DNA from: Sinonovacula constricta
Lineage: Eukaryota > Mollusca > Bivalvia > Cardiida > Solecurtidae
Assembly: GCA_007844125.1 (NCBI GenBank)
Contig: CM017564.1
Span: forward strand, 22,852,992 to 22,916,991
Direction of reading: 5' to 3'
Length of the DNA stretch: 64,000 nt
Part shown: positions 52,432-64,000 of the stretch, in pieces
Layout: every line of letters starts with the position of its first letter
Position numbering within the stretch: the first letter of the stretch is position 1
The notes under the pieces: model-generated
Databases searched by the model: none
The model's input: only the letters and a program-made list of their open reading frames with translations
What the model was told of the DNA's origin: nothing
Translations under genes and position numbers: made by a program

Positions 52432-52999
52432 CATCAAACTATCAAAGACTTTTATATGTATGTATTATTTTACAGATTCAAACTGCTGCTCCCTTAGTTT
52501 ATTTTTAGAGATATATTTAGCATTCATTAACACTTTAGCGTAATTTGTTTTAGACTTTTTATTATGTTTTAATCACCTGCTTCAGAACCTCAAGCTATTG
52601 CAAACTATATTTAGTAGTTGCAAATATGTCATTTTATCCCATAACCTTTAATAATTAAACAGGTAACTTCAACGGACTTGATGTAATTTGAATTTTCACG
52701 ATTTATTCGAAACAAACATGAATATTTTATTATTTACGAGAACGCTGCTAAAAGGTAGGGTTTCTAAGGCCCAAGGTATTCGACACGTTGATGTGTTTTG
52801 CGCTTCTAGGGTGCACCGCCTTTATCCTGCACTTTGCGGCCATCTTCATTGACCGCTTCCCACTGGCCCGTCACCAACATGGACTATATCCGCGAAACGC
52901 AACCGCACGGCACGGAGGATTTTCATTTGGATTGAGTTGATTTGCGTGTTTCGATTCCACCAATTTTATGCTTGGATAAAGGAAACGACACACGAACGG
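52432..52999 (+). pseudogene. Broken serotonin receptor fragment with intron remnant
   Basis: 52432-52740 matches the middle of the receptor intron (about 24190-24490; shared AATAATTAAACA-GTAAC and ATTTTATTATTTA words). 52787-52999 matches exon 2 from TM3 to the start of the second outer loop (about 24980-25195; shared ATCCTGCAC, GCGGCCATCT/GTGGCCATCT, ATTGACCGCT, GTCACCAACAT, GACTATATCCG, AACCGCACGG). The intron's 3' part with its acceptor is missing between the two. Exonic insertions of about 4 and 7 bases on either side of GTCACCAACAT and an in-frame-type TGA beyond destroy the frame. Exon 1 and everything after TM4 are absent. Because intron is included, it arose by DNA duplication, not retrocopying. 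Confidence 0.88.
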
Positions 53000-54597
53000 A
53001 TTGACATCTGTATATGCATTGGAGTATGGAGATGTGTAGAATTTAAATTATATAGTATTGTATGTGTTTTAACACATTTGTCGTGTCAGGAAAACATATT
53101 ACAGCAAGTATACGTCAATGCTAGATGGAAATGTTTCGACTTACGTTTGTATGGGTCCCTTGATGGTTGTAAAAATGTTATTTCAGGTCAACAGCATGCA
53201 GCTCTGTCTGGCTTCAACCTTACTTGGGATAACTCTATCACACACAATGGCATACGGGTGAAAATTCTGTGAACACAGTGTATATCGATAGTTATATATT
53301 TTGTGTAACAAAGTTATTGAAACAGTGAGTCATTTATATTAAAGACCTACCCCAAAATTCATAATGTATTTAAATAACGTTGTTCTTGCAATTTATAAAT
53401 ATATAAACAATTTACAGCAAAATTTTAAAAGAACACATAATCAAATTGCGAGCTTAATTGACTTATTAAATTACATAATTGAATGATTATTGCTATTAAA
53501 ATTAATCACTCTGCAGCTGGATTGTTTGTGGAAAGTTTACCAATGCCTTGATCTCACCCATCTTTATCATCAGACCAGTTGATTTTATACACAACATAGG
53601 AATTGAGGATAAAACTATACTGAAAGCCATAACTATCTTTCTACTACATTATATTAAGAGTGGATGATGGGATAATTTAACAATAGTACATCAATTTTGC
53701 CTTTTTTGGTCTATTTCTAAAGAATAATGCATCAATTTCGCCCTTTTGTTTATTTCGAAGGGATACAACTTAAATATTATCCAATAAACACAATTCCTTT
53801 ATCCACATATGACTTCTTAAAACATCAACAGTCAGCTTACCCCAAAAAAATCCAATATTAATCTAATTGCCCTTGAAAACCGGTATCAAACAAAGTAATC
53901 TTTGACAAATAAATCGATAACGAAAATGTTACTTGACGATCCTGTCTGTAAGCCGGCTTCGCTACAATGAAGTGTCGACATTTATATACACTTAAACATA
54001 TTTAGTCACTGGTTGTCGAACAATAAGTTTTCATTATTTGTGTCTATTGCTCTCTGTCCACACTACTGTAGTGTTATGTCTGACAAAAAGCACAATATGG
54101 TCACATCAATGTTTTCACAGGTTGACATTTTTTTCTCGAAGTGACTCTCCTAAACGTTACTTCGCACACTGTCTGAAGATATACCTTATGATTTTAATAT
54201 ACGTAGGTAAATTTACGTATACCTTTTTGGACGCAGCACGTACTTATCATTTTTCTTTATCACCGTATTTTGACATTTCACAGTCGTTGACTTGCTCTTG
54301 AAATAAGATATACCTGGTAATGATGGAATCGCGATTAAATTTCAATGCTAAATTGACAATAAATAAAATCAGGATTACAATTGCAGTATAATGTCTTGAC
54401 AATTGTTTTAATTACTTAAAAGCAACATTATTATTGCTCGATTGATAACCCCAGTATCAGTCTACATTCGGCACAACCATATTGTAACAGGCCTTCCAGG
54501 TGATGCCTAGTTCGTCGTTAGTTCCCTACCTCTAGTGTTTCTAAGTGTTGTGGATTTATCTTGATCCTCGCCCATCACCAAGACCCTGAGCTACCTG

Positions 54598-54810
54598 GGT
54601 CAGTATTCACCAAATATTCTTAAGTAAAATTGCTCAAGTCAATGCACAATATCTTCATTATGTATTTAGCTGCACGTCTGTATTTTTGCAGTACGCTTTA
54701 ACTTTTGGCTTAGAATCACATTGAAACTTAAAAAAATCGTATTTTTATTGCTTTGTGACTTGGGCTTAAGTCATGACTTAGGCTTACAAATGGTTGATGA
54801 AAACAGACCC
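54598..54810. mobile_element. Small palindromic MITE, copy 2
   Basis: About 213 bases with ends GGGTCAGTATTCACCAA and, reversed, GGGTCTGTTTTCATCAA. Interior shared with 34703-34933, including TTAAGTCATGACTTA near the right end. Confidence 0.75.
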
Positions 54811-54929
54811 TAAATGCTTAGGATCTTTTGCGGTAAATGGCATTATGAACTGGTGACATAACTATCCGTATTAAACAAAAGTAAATACCTTACTCTTCTT
54901 TAGTTCAGATATAGTGATCACAGAAAGAT

Positions 54930-55209
54930 AAGAAAGAGCGCTGGCTCCAGGTACGGAAGGCAATGGGTTCGAATCCGGGCTTCGACATACGTTGTTAAAA
55001 ATGGTAGATTTACATTGCTAACTGTCAAGCAAATACCATGGTAGTTCCGCGAATGGTTGGCCCAGTGTCAGGATAATATGACTTGGTTTGGAATCATGCA
55101 ATGTGTTCACGGCATACTATACACAATGAAGGCAGCACTATGTGGACACCGTCTCCAGATAACAGAAACACTGTTGGTAGGACGATACACCCAATGAACA
55201 AACAAACAG
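54930..55209 (+). mobile_element. tRNA-derived SINE, family alpha, copy 3
   Basis: Plus-strand copy with B box GGTTCGAATCC at 54966-54976 and the same body as 14997-15284, ending in an AACAAACAAACA tail. The 5' end of the head is degraded. Opposite-strand frames of about 70 codons are artefacts. Confidence 0.85.
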
Positions 55210-56875
55210 GAAGAGAGGACTTTACAAGCTTCAACCAGACAAAACACAGCAGTCCTTGTATAAGTTTCCTTATTAATGCTGAACCATGCTGAGAAACTAC
55301 CACAATACATTTGTCAAAGCTCATTTTTGTTCTCTCTTAAGTTAACGCCTACATATACATGTATACCTTATCTGAATTATCACATAACTTCCTCTCTAGG
55401 AGTGACAAAAAGCAGCGACATAAATATCATATTTAGTTTGCTACATAAACTCACCTGAATAATAGCGCAGTGTTGTTTATGTATGCATACGCCTTATTTG
55501 TAAGAAACACTTATGACCGATTCCTGTTTTGGTTATGAATCAGTGGGATGTTGGCAGATTTACACAATTACAAAATTTATGGGCCAATTTGGAAAGCCAG
55601 AAGTAGATAGTATCGCTATATACAAACAATACAAAGTTAAACGTCCACATGGTTATTCCCTTTGGGAAGAACCTATTTTACACAGCATCAACAACAAAGC
55701 ACATACCTTCCGATACATGTCTGGTTCATTATTGCTATTAATTTCTTTTTTACAGCGGAGGTATCAATTAAAACATCGGGACAAACTTCGGCCACTAAGT
55801 ATACAATGACAAAGAAAGATAAATCTATCCAAATATGGAAAACAAAGTATTTCAAGATGTAATGTGATATAATTATACATGAAATTTTACATTTGTGCTT
55901 AATTGATATTGTTTTCATGAAACTCGTCAACTGAAACAAATATGGCGTTCGGCAGAACCTCGCGTCATATTATTTCAGTAAACTTTATATAGAATCAATA
56001 TTAAATTACCCCTTATATAAGATCTTCTTTATAGATAATTAAATATCTGAGATTAACTTCTATACCTAAAGTAAATATTATATATGCATGCTTGACTAAT
56101 AGGGCTACTTTACCAAAATTTTCGAATTTGAGCCTACCACAATATGGCGTCTCAAGCAACTTAGCTATTTCATTTCCAGAATATATTTAAATATATATAT
56201 TGTTTCAAGTCGTGTCTGTGTCGTGACACTTAATGAAGGAGCGAATTATTTGTTACAAATATAAAATATGTCAATCTGTTCTGCAACAAGTCAATAAAAT
56301 TCACTATACGTTTTAAGAAGTGCTTCAATCACGTTTTCGAAATGTTTGGCCTAGGAATATCTTTAAATTTGTTTACTTGTTTTATTCTTTGTGTAAGTTA
56401 TCGAAAAGGTACATTTTACAATTCCTGATATCTGAAGCAATATTTTATTTCCAATAAATGACAAACAACAGTAACATCAACCAATATTGGATTTTTCTTT
56501 CTTTTAAATGTAATAATCTTTTCTAAAACGTTAAACAATAATATTATAAAAGCTGTAATAAAGAGATATAACCAACATCAACGTCTGCTCTAATCAATGC
56601 TAATATAAAGGTAATTAGCTATTAATTAACTGATGGTTTGAATTAACAGTCCCTTGCTTTGCCACTAAAAACAATTATATGGGGGAAATTTAATATATAA
56701 AATCAATTAACTCATACGAATTTCCCTAAAGTACACTGATCGATCTATGAAGTGCCATATTATTCATTTTTATGCAGAATCACTGTGCCTGTTCCAATTT
56801 TTTCAACAAAATTAGTAAATTTTACTATCATTTTTTACAATGTTCTTTTTTTAAAATTGTATGTTTATCTTTATT

Positions 56876-57065
56876 TGGGACGACCGTGGCCGAGCAATTA
56901 GAATCTCCTGTATGACATGTAACCTCGCAGCCCATTACTGCTTAGGTTCGAGTCCCGGTCGGGGCAAAAACGACAGGAAAACCAAGCGAGCTGAAAACAG
57001 ATGCAATTAGCCACTGGCACACATATCGCCATAGCGCCTGAACGTCATAACAATTAAAATCTTTG
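56876..57065 (+). mobile_element. tRNA-derived SINE with Leu/Ser-like head
   Basis: GTGGCCGAGCAATTAGA (about 56886) resembles an A box and GGTTCGAGTCCCGG (about 56945) is a canonical B box; a body of about 100 bases with an AT-rich end follows. The acceptor and anticodon stems pair poorly and no intact anticodon loop could be assigned, so a SINE is preferred over a tRNA gene. Confidence 0.65.
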
Positions 57066-58045
57066 GTATTGAAACATATATTAATTGCTTATCTATGTTT
57101 TAAAGTATATAGCCATATGATATGAAAATGTTTACCGCCAACTCACTTTAACCCTATCGTAGAACAGTTATAACACCAAAAATACTGAAAACAGTGAGGA
57201 CACTCTATAAACTGAATTTTATTTCTAGTGGAACACAGCATCTGTACCTTTCCAAATCGTTTATCTTTCTATATGTTTGCTCTCATCCGCAGGTATCTGC
57301 TTTACAAAAGATTGTCTCCCGATGTTCTTTTTTGTGCGAGATAATGGTCGTTTTACGCCAACACATGCTGTAACGATATCCCGGTGGTCAGCAGCCATTT
57401 GTCTTTATTATTCCAAAGCTAAGACAGACACCAAAATAATCACGGCATCGTGAGACCACCGCTACTAAAATGGTTGCTGTCAACATCATGATAGCACGCC
57501 CGTATGTCTTCTTTGTTGAAATTATTGAGTTTTCTCGTAATTGGGAAAATCAAGCAATTACATAAACTAATTAAGACCCACAGTTATTTCGAGATTTCCT
57601 AATTTACTTGAAAGCGACAAAGAAAAACTTCCTCCAGAATAATTTTCGCCGATAAATCATGCATGATTACAACAATGGTAATTCCTATGGCGGTTGTGGC
57701 GCGGTTTGTACTGCCTTTGAATGCATATTGTTATCAATTAAGCTTACTATCTTATAAAGCAGACTGTAAAATTGTTTGTTTGTTTTGTTGTTGTTTTTCT
57801 TTGTTTGTTTATTTTGTTGTTTTTTTTTGGTTTTTCGTTTTGTTGTTGTTTTGTTTTTGTAAGGGAAAGTGACTCGTTAAGTCCTTATTATAACAAAAAA
57901 AACCAACAAGAAACCGGTAATGAATGCCAGCAGTTGGTTCGGGCAATGTATCTCTATTTACAAAAAAAAATAAAACAGAAAAAAGAGTAAACAAGACTCG
58001 GATAATATTGATTAAAACCATTTTATCAATTTCACTGTCGCAAGT
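57066..58045. other. Non-coding DNA with a TTTGT-rich tract
   Basis: Around 57774-57864 there is a low-complexity TTTG/TTGT run. No gene is seen; frames here are Cys/Phe-rich artefacts. Confidence 0.5.
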
Positions 58046-58361
58046 CATGACATCTGGTTCATTTTTAAACAGCGAGTAACACTTTAGAAACTGTATGCCC
58101 CTATCAAAACATCCATCGCACGTTTTGACATCTGGCTTATGGTTAAACATCGTGTAACACTTTAGAAACTGTATGTCCAAATAAGAACATACATCGCGTG
58201 TCATGACATCTTATTTACGGTTAAAAAGCGAGTAACAGTTTAGAAACTGTGTGTCACTACCAAAGCATCCCCGTTGTGTGCCATGCCATCTGATTTACGG
58301 TTAAACAGCGAGTAACACTTTAGAAAGTGTATGTCCCTATCAAAACATCCCCATCGTGTGC
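58046..58361. repeat. Minisatellite, 78-80 base unit, four clear copies
   Basis: Units start at 58046, 58124, 58202 and 58282, with lengths 78, 78, 80 and 80. Each contains GAGTAACACTTTAGAAACTGT or a close variant and ends in an ATC-GTGTGC type junction. Decayed units continue to about 58590. A minus-strand frame gives a repeated peptide (IQFLKCY) only because the unit is near a multiple of three. Confidence 0.9.
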
Positions 58362-58914
58362 CATGATATCTGTGTTTTGGTCCAATTGTGGGTAACGCTC
58401 TAGGGTAGTTATCACGTCGTCAGTTAACGCTACTTTTACGAACATTTGCAATTGGTTAATGGTATAACAGGGAGTGTCGCTCTATTTATGTCAAGTCCTT
58501 TATAACCAACATTCTCTTATGTCATGACATATGTTTCTGGTTCAACCGCCATCAACGTTTTAGGAATGTTGTTTGTTCAATCATCATTTATCATTAAGGT
58601 AGCGTCTCATTACGTTTGTGTTTTATCAAGGAAGGATACAGTATTTTCCCTCAGACCATTTGTGTGTGTTTTAATTACAAACTTTTACAACATGTTCTGC
58701 GTTGAATAGTGTCTTTTTTCTTGAATTATAATATTTGCATTATTTTTACGGAATTATTTTACAGGTCCATAGGGATATATGTGAATTACAAAAGTGCAAA
58801 TATAATATAAACTTTCAAATGCTTTAGATATATTTTTAAAGTTTAACCTTTTCTATACATATCTTATTATTTTTATGTTATGATATGTTATTAATGACAC
58901 ACACAGTATTCTTT

Positions 58915-58975
58915 CTTTTTTTCTCTCTTTCTCTCTTACACTTTCTCCTTCTCTCTCTATCTCTTCTTCTCAATA
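58915..58975. repeat. TC-rich microsatellite
   Basis: TTTC/TCTC-rich tract lying directly left of the start of the unit 4 duplicate block. Confidence 0.8.
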
Positions 58976-59242
58976 TATTACATTACATGATTAAATGTAT
59001 CAAGGTATCTAAGATTAAGAAGCGTCTGTTCTTGACATATAATCATTAGTGCTGGTCCAAACAAAATACATAAAAACGCTATATAAGACATAGCGCTTAA
59101 AAACTATATCTATCTAGTTAAAAGTTAATCAATTTAGTGAAATGTGTTTCAGTTAAAGATTTACGCGATAATGTATAGTCTCTATTTATTACCTTGGTTA
59201 TCAAACGCCTTAAATGTTACTTTTATCTTCTGATCTATATTT

Positions 59243-59251
59243 CGGAAATTT
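59243..59251. other. Empty target site of the LINE
   Basis: Single CGGAAATTT with both flanks continuous, matching the left flank of the LINE (37313-37581) and the right flank (44083 onward). Confidence 0.93.
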
Positions 59252-60901
59252 AGAAAGGTGGCTTCATATGCAAGGTTTAAACTATATATCAGGCCTCACT
59301 ATCCTTCGACAATCTAAAAGGAGTAAAAATCCCACTAAGTAACCGTGACGGAAAAACAATAATAGAACTAGTTTTGTTCTTCAGAAACAGAAACAGTGTG
59401 TCTGAAATTAAGACAAATATCTTCATGTCTGCAAACATGGGTCGTAAGGTGTACAATTACCTTCCATGAACAAATAATTAGGAATATTGATCTTGAAGGA
59501 AACTTGTGTGAACATTTAGATGCAAACAATGTTTATGCCATCCTGGCTAATGGATTAACAAAAAATGTTGTTTACAGTTTTGAAAATTGTGGCATGGTAT
59601 AAATCAACCTATGCACCTTAAGCTATGCCTTAGACTATACCTGACTTGAGTGCATGTTGTTCTTCATTTGCCTGAATTTACCAGATGTCTGATGTCTGTA
59701 GTTAATCATGCACCTTACATTTTGCCTGACGTAATGTATATAATATTTACATCTCACTGATTATATATACATATATCTGTCATACTATCCTTAATTTCAA
59801 GAAATTATCGTGGAAGAAAAATCAGTCTACATGTATTTATGCAAATGTAATTAAAAATATAGAGTTAAATGCCAGAAATCCTGAAAAATGAAAGCTTCTG
59901 TTTGTATATAAAAGAAATAAATGTAATAAAACAAAAATTCTCCTTTAAAAGCATTACAGTTGCCATCATAGTTGCTACAAAACGAACATTTTCTGCATTT
60001 TAACGACCAAATGACATTGGACCTGTATCTTTTGGTCTTTTGATCGCTTTTAAGCATGAATATTTCTCTAAGACGCGAGAACAAATTCATCATTATAACC
60101 CTGATATAGAAATCTGATCAACATAAAACGTCTGCTAGAGTAAATGTTCACATACAGGCTTTAGGCCATTAGTGCACTGTATTGATTTCACAGTGAATTT
60201 CCTCATCAATAGAAAGTAATATTTTGGGGAAACTTAAATATTTTAACTCACTTATCTCGAAAAGGTTTTGATAAAATATAATTATTGAAATCGACATTTA
60301 ATTAATTTAGGGCAATTGTGCAGTAATGTGTATGATTGAGACACATTAACTTCACTCATATTTATCATTAATTAGAAGGCTAGAATTCATACTGATTTAG
60401 TGCTAATTATTTAGTAAGTAGCTTAGTATTTTCGTATTGTATTGTGGTGTAACATATATAATTTTCTAAACTGCTACTTTTCCTGCTCTACTTTACTTAA
60501 AATGTATATAGTTTTTACTTTTATCGGATTGCTTGGACTGTAAATTGGCATTGTACGTTTTGGTTTAAATAAAAGCTGCCAGTATCTTATGTTATATTTA
60601 CTTGACGTTGTCACTGGGACTGTTTTGGTCAACGTGATAGTTCTTTTTCTTACCGTTGTACCTGTGCATGAGAAAACCATCAGGTGATCGGTTTTAGCAC
60701 ACAGACAATCCTTTTGTTCACAATCCATTGTTAAGTTTTCTCAATGTTTGTAATGACTCATCTCAGGGACTTTGTCGATTTAGTTTTAACCTTGACGTTT
60801 GTTTGCCTCTGTCAAGTGTTGTTGTTTTGTGTGTGTGTGTTTATATATGTTGTGTAATAGTCAAAAGACCTTGTCAAAATGACAAAATGAAATATATATA
60901 A

Positions 60902-61090
<189 letters not shown>

Positions 61091-62298
61091 CCAGACTACA
61101 GGACATGAATAAGTTGGTTTCAACTTTCTGAATACTGGGCCTTTGAATTAAGTTATTTATATACCCATTCAGTGAATATGCTGAAAAGGAATGTGTGTTG
61201 AACGGTGGTCCCAATTCCATACATTTCGGTTATATTTGGTAAGAATATTTGTTTGTTGCAATTTTAAAAAAAAATGCCAAAGAGAACTGTGTGAACTAAA
61301 ACAAGGGATAGTTGAATGCATGGTAAGGTTGATTTGTATGGCAGACAAAAGTGTCAACAGACATGTGAGTTTAATTCCCTTACTCACATATTTTAACATA
61401 TACAATTTGTTGTTGTTTTTAATTATCAAGATCATGGTATGACCATAATCAATTATGTTAAATTTGTTTTTGTATTTTCTAATCATTCACTTGAGTATAC
61501 GGGTTTCTTCTGGATTTCACGCCGGTTTAACTGCCACACAATCAGTAAGTAGAAAACAAATAACATTTAAGATAGCTGCAATGCCTTTTTTTTTTTTGCT
61601 CAAGTTATTTCCTTTTTAGTCTTCGAAAGTTGTTTTAAATTATAAAAAAAATATATTGCACATACAGTCATAAAACAGCTGAATTCCAAATGTTAGGTGC
61701 AGATTGTATGTAGTTTTTGCGTGATTCACGGAGTTTATGGCTCCTGTGACATTGAAATACGTGTTTCTCTGAACGTGATAGAATTTTCAGCGATAGTTAA
61801 ACTCGGGTTTCAAAAGTCATTAAACTAAACGTTGAAAACCGCTTGTTGGAACAATAGCAGCATCTGTACTTTAGAATCCGATGTCGGAAAAGGATGTCTT
61901 TATATCAAAAGTCTTAATGCTTTAATCTATGGTCTGTTTACTAATTATTAGTTTTAATCTAGAAGGTGACATCCGTCGAATGCTCCGCGTCTGTGTACAA
62001 TCGACTGATCAAAGCAAAATAAATCCACATGGATAAACATCAACCTGACAAATCTTAAACAATCGATAAAAATGCATTCACCATATGACAAAATTAGAGT
62101 TCCTGTATTTGTATTTAAAATATTTTTGTTTACTTAGGAAAGCGCAGAGCACTTATTTCTATGGAATGACTAGTATTTGAAAAAGCATGTAAAGTTTGGT
62201 GTAAATAATTCAGAATAAATGCTGTGCACACAGCTTGTAGGAGTAGCTTGTTTGATTATATACTATAGTAGTACACTCATTCCGTCTCGAGAAATTAT

Positions 62299-63562
62299 AA
62301 CTTCTTGCAATGTCTAATAATTGCATGTTTTCATCTTAACAATATGAATTTATTAATATAAAATATAGACGTTATCTGCCCATCTTATCACCGCATATCT
62401 GACGACGTGTACATCATAGAACAATCTACCGTGTAATGTCTAAGCACACATACATGTTTCACCAAAACAATATGCTACAAGGCATTCTACCAGTTTATCC
62501 TTGATAAGAGGACACTTAATTCTTAGCTTAATTTGAGCAGTTCTGAATGACAGTTCCCTTAAAACACGACTGTCATTCATTAGAAATGACCCCATTCTTC
62601 GATTGTCTTTATTCGTGAGCCCGTATTCATTTACCATTCTTAAGCCACGACTTAAGCCCAAATCATGGTTTTCGTACCAACAAAAATTAGATCGTTTATG
62701 AAGTTGTAATTGACTTTAAGCTGAAAGGAACAAAGATAAAGTGCCATACAAAAATACAGACAGGTTGCAAAATGCATAATGAGGATATTGTTCATTGAAT
62801 GCCATGACAAGAATAGTTTGTTAATACTAGCTACAGACAGACATAGATAAATTTAATAATTGTCATTCATTACATTCGATTAGACATTCGACTAAAAATA
62901 CAAACTTTTTTATTTTTTAACTTCATTTTCTATAGCATATTATTCCTAAGAGGAAAAGAAACCCTTATGTACACGATCAATAATGTTGCTTCAAGGTCAG
63001 AAGTATGAGACTTGTTACACAGCTAAATTGTTAACTTAGTTTCATTTGTCTACAGTCGTGTGCAACACTCAAGTCTTAATTAAAATTTAAATGAAAACCT
63101 TTGTACTAAGAACATTTGTTATATGCTTGCTTAAACATTTAGCTTCTTGGTGTCCAAAACGTTACTTACTAGCTGCACAATAAACGCGATTAACTGGAGA
63201 ACTATATAAGCCGTTGGTGGCCATGTCAATAACAGTTACAACAGGTGATATATCAAAAGAGATGAAGTTGTCGGCATTAAGGGGAGGCTTGTCCTGAGAG
63301 TTCAAAGGCACTGCCAAATAATGACGAATGTGGCTCATTTGGTACAAATTGCTCTTACAAAAGACATGTTATGACTCCTATTGAGTGTTGTTTTATTTGT
63401 TACAATCAACAACATACAATCAAATTATTCAAAACCTACTTCTAAAATATATTGTTTATTCACATCACTTGCTGTGTTTATAATTATTGTTTGTATTCAC
63501 ATGGAAAAGAATTATATCGTTGAAGGTTAGGTATTTCATTAATACCCATGCTTCATAAACAA
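62299..63562. other. Segment present in unit 4, absent from unit 2
   Basis: About 1.26 kb between sequences that are directly joined in unit 2 at about 47571/47572. Part of it (63230-63460) matches unit 1 at 21014-21240, so it is probably ancestral and lost from unit 2. No gene seen. Confidence 0.7.
62619..62822 (-). mobile_element. Small palindromic MITE, copy 3
   Basis: Reverse-orientation relative of 34703-34933 and 54598-54810, beginning GCCCGTATTCATTTACC and sharing CATAATGAGGATATTG with their interiors. The far end is decayed. Confidence 0.6.
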
Positions 63563-64000
63563 GTACAGACGTATAATAAAGTTAAAAAATAATGCATACA
63601 ATGCTCTGGCTCATACCTTATCTAACGTTTGCGACCTCATGGGTAAATGTAAAACAAAATGTGTAAAATGTGTAAAATGCGATGATGGCAATTTTACAAA
63701 AGCCTTGGATTGTGTGTAAGTTATACTCCCAGCAATTTAATTGGTTAAACAATGCATTTAAAATTGGAATACAATTCCTGATATTTGACACCACTAGGTG
63801 GCAAAAGATTAGACAGAAAACCTGAAAACCTGCATCACGATCTGAAGCAGAGGAATAAGCATGTGTGTATCAAAGTAGGAGATTTCATTTTCAAATATTA
63901 ATTAGAAGATGATACGAACTTAGACAGTGTACTTTGAAACAGAGTCAATTTTCCTATAAGTAGAATGTCAAATAAAGCAGAACATAATTGAGTAACCCGA

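Larger units (their letters stand above)
32780..53000 (+). repeat. Segmental duplication unit 2 (carries the receptor pseudogene)
   Basis: Same-order matches to unit 1 are listed there. The unit's start is suggested because 32780-33020 matches 53018-53245, immediately after the receptor fragment, as expected if unit 3 begins at 53.0 kb with the same left end. Unit 2 is enlarged by the LINE (37582-44082) and an inverted-repeat element (about 44699-45123). It lacks the 62299-63562 segment found in unit 4. Confidence 0.7.
53018..56800 (+). repeat. Segmental duplication unit 3 (partial)
   Basis: 53018-53245 matches 32780-33020 (shared ATGGAGATGTG, GATGGAAAT, TTTCGACTTACGTT/TTTTGACTTACGTT). 53945-54420 matches 10580-11060. 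56500-56770 matches 18120-18430. Much of the region between the last two landmarks of unit 1 is missing or unrecognisable. No gene is seen in 53246-53944 or 55210-56500. Confidence 0.6.

Noticed and set aside
56876..56965. Possible functional tRNA gene
   Set aside because: Boxes A and B are good but acceptor and anticodon stems pair poorly and the sequence continues into a SINE-like body.
57809..58204. 131-codon minus-strand frame with repeated IQFLKCY peptide
   Set aside because: The repeat comes from the 78-base minisatellite unit, a multiple of three.

Overview
This is AT-rich animal nuclear DNA. It has an intron-containing aminergic GPCR gene, a jockey-type LINE, several tRNA-derived SINEs, palindromic MITEs and many microsatellites. 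The receptor sequence, the SINE density and the general texture suggest a lophotrochozoan, most likely a bivalve mollusc. That assignment is an inference; nothing in the window names the species.

Only one gene looks intact: a 406-residue 5-HT1-type (5-HT1A-like) serotonin receptor on the + strand. It has two coding exons (23629-23916 and 24940-25872) separated by a 1023-base phase-0 intron, and a canonical AATAAA about 120 bases after the stop. All class-A GPCR landmark residues are present. No other convincing gene is visible; most open frames are translated microsatellites, transposon pieces or chance.

The main structure is an old series of tandem segmental duplications around this gene. 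Unit 1 (about 10.6-25.2 kb) carries the live receptor. Unit 2 (about 32.8-53.0 kb) repeats many of the same landmarks in the same order and ends in a broken receptor fragment at 52.4-53.0 kb that still includes intron sequence. Unit 3 (about 53.0-56.8 kb) and unit 4 (about 59.0 kb to beyond the window end) are further partial copies. Units 2 and 4 are very alike (37.3-37.6 plus 44.1-48.0 kb against 59.0-62.3 plus 63.6-64.0 kb), so that step is recent.

The near-identical copy allows insertions to be defined by empty sites. A minus-strand LINE fills 37582-44082 in unit 2, flanked by a 9-base target duplication, and unit 4 has the single uninterrupted target at 59243-59251. The LINE itself is broken by a 1595-base terminal-inverted-repeat element (40237-41831) flanked by TTA, in the manner of PIF/Harbinger. 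A roughly 0.4 kb inverted-repeat element at 44.7-45.1 kb is also present in unit 2 and absent from unit 4.

By region: 0-10.5 kb is non-coding DNA with microsatellites and a striking 120-base inverted repeat; 10.6-25.9 kb is unit 1 with the receptor; 26-32.7 kb is apparently unique AT-rich DNA with a decayed minisatellite; 32.8-53 kb is unit 2 with the nested transposons; 53-64 kb holds units 3 and 4 with SINEs and a 79-base minisatellite. Coordinates of duplicated blocks are read by eye and are approximate unless target duplications fix them.
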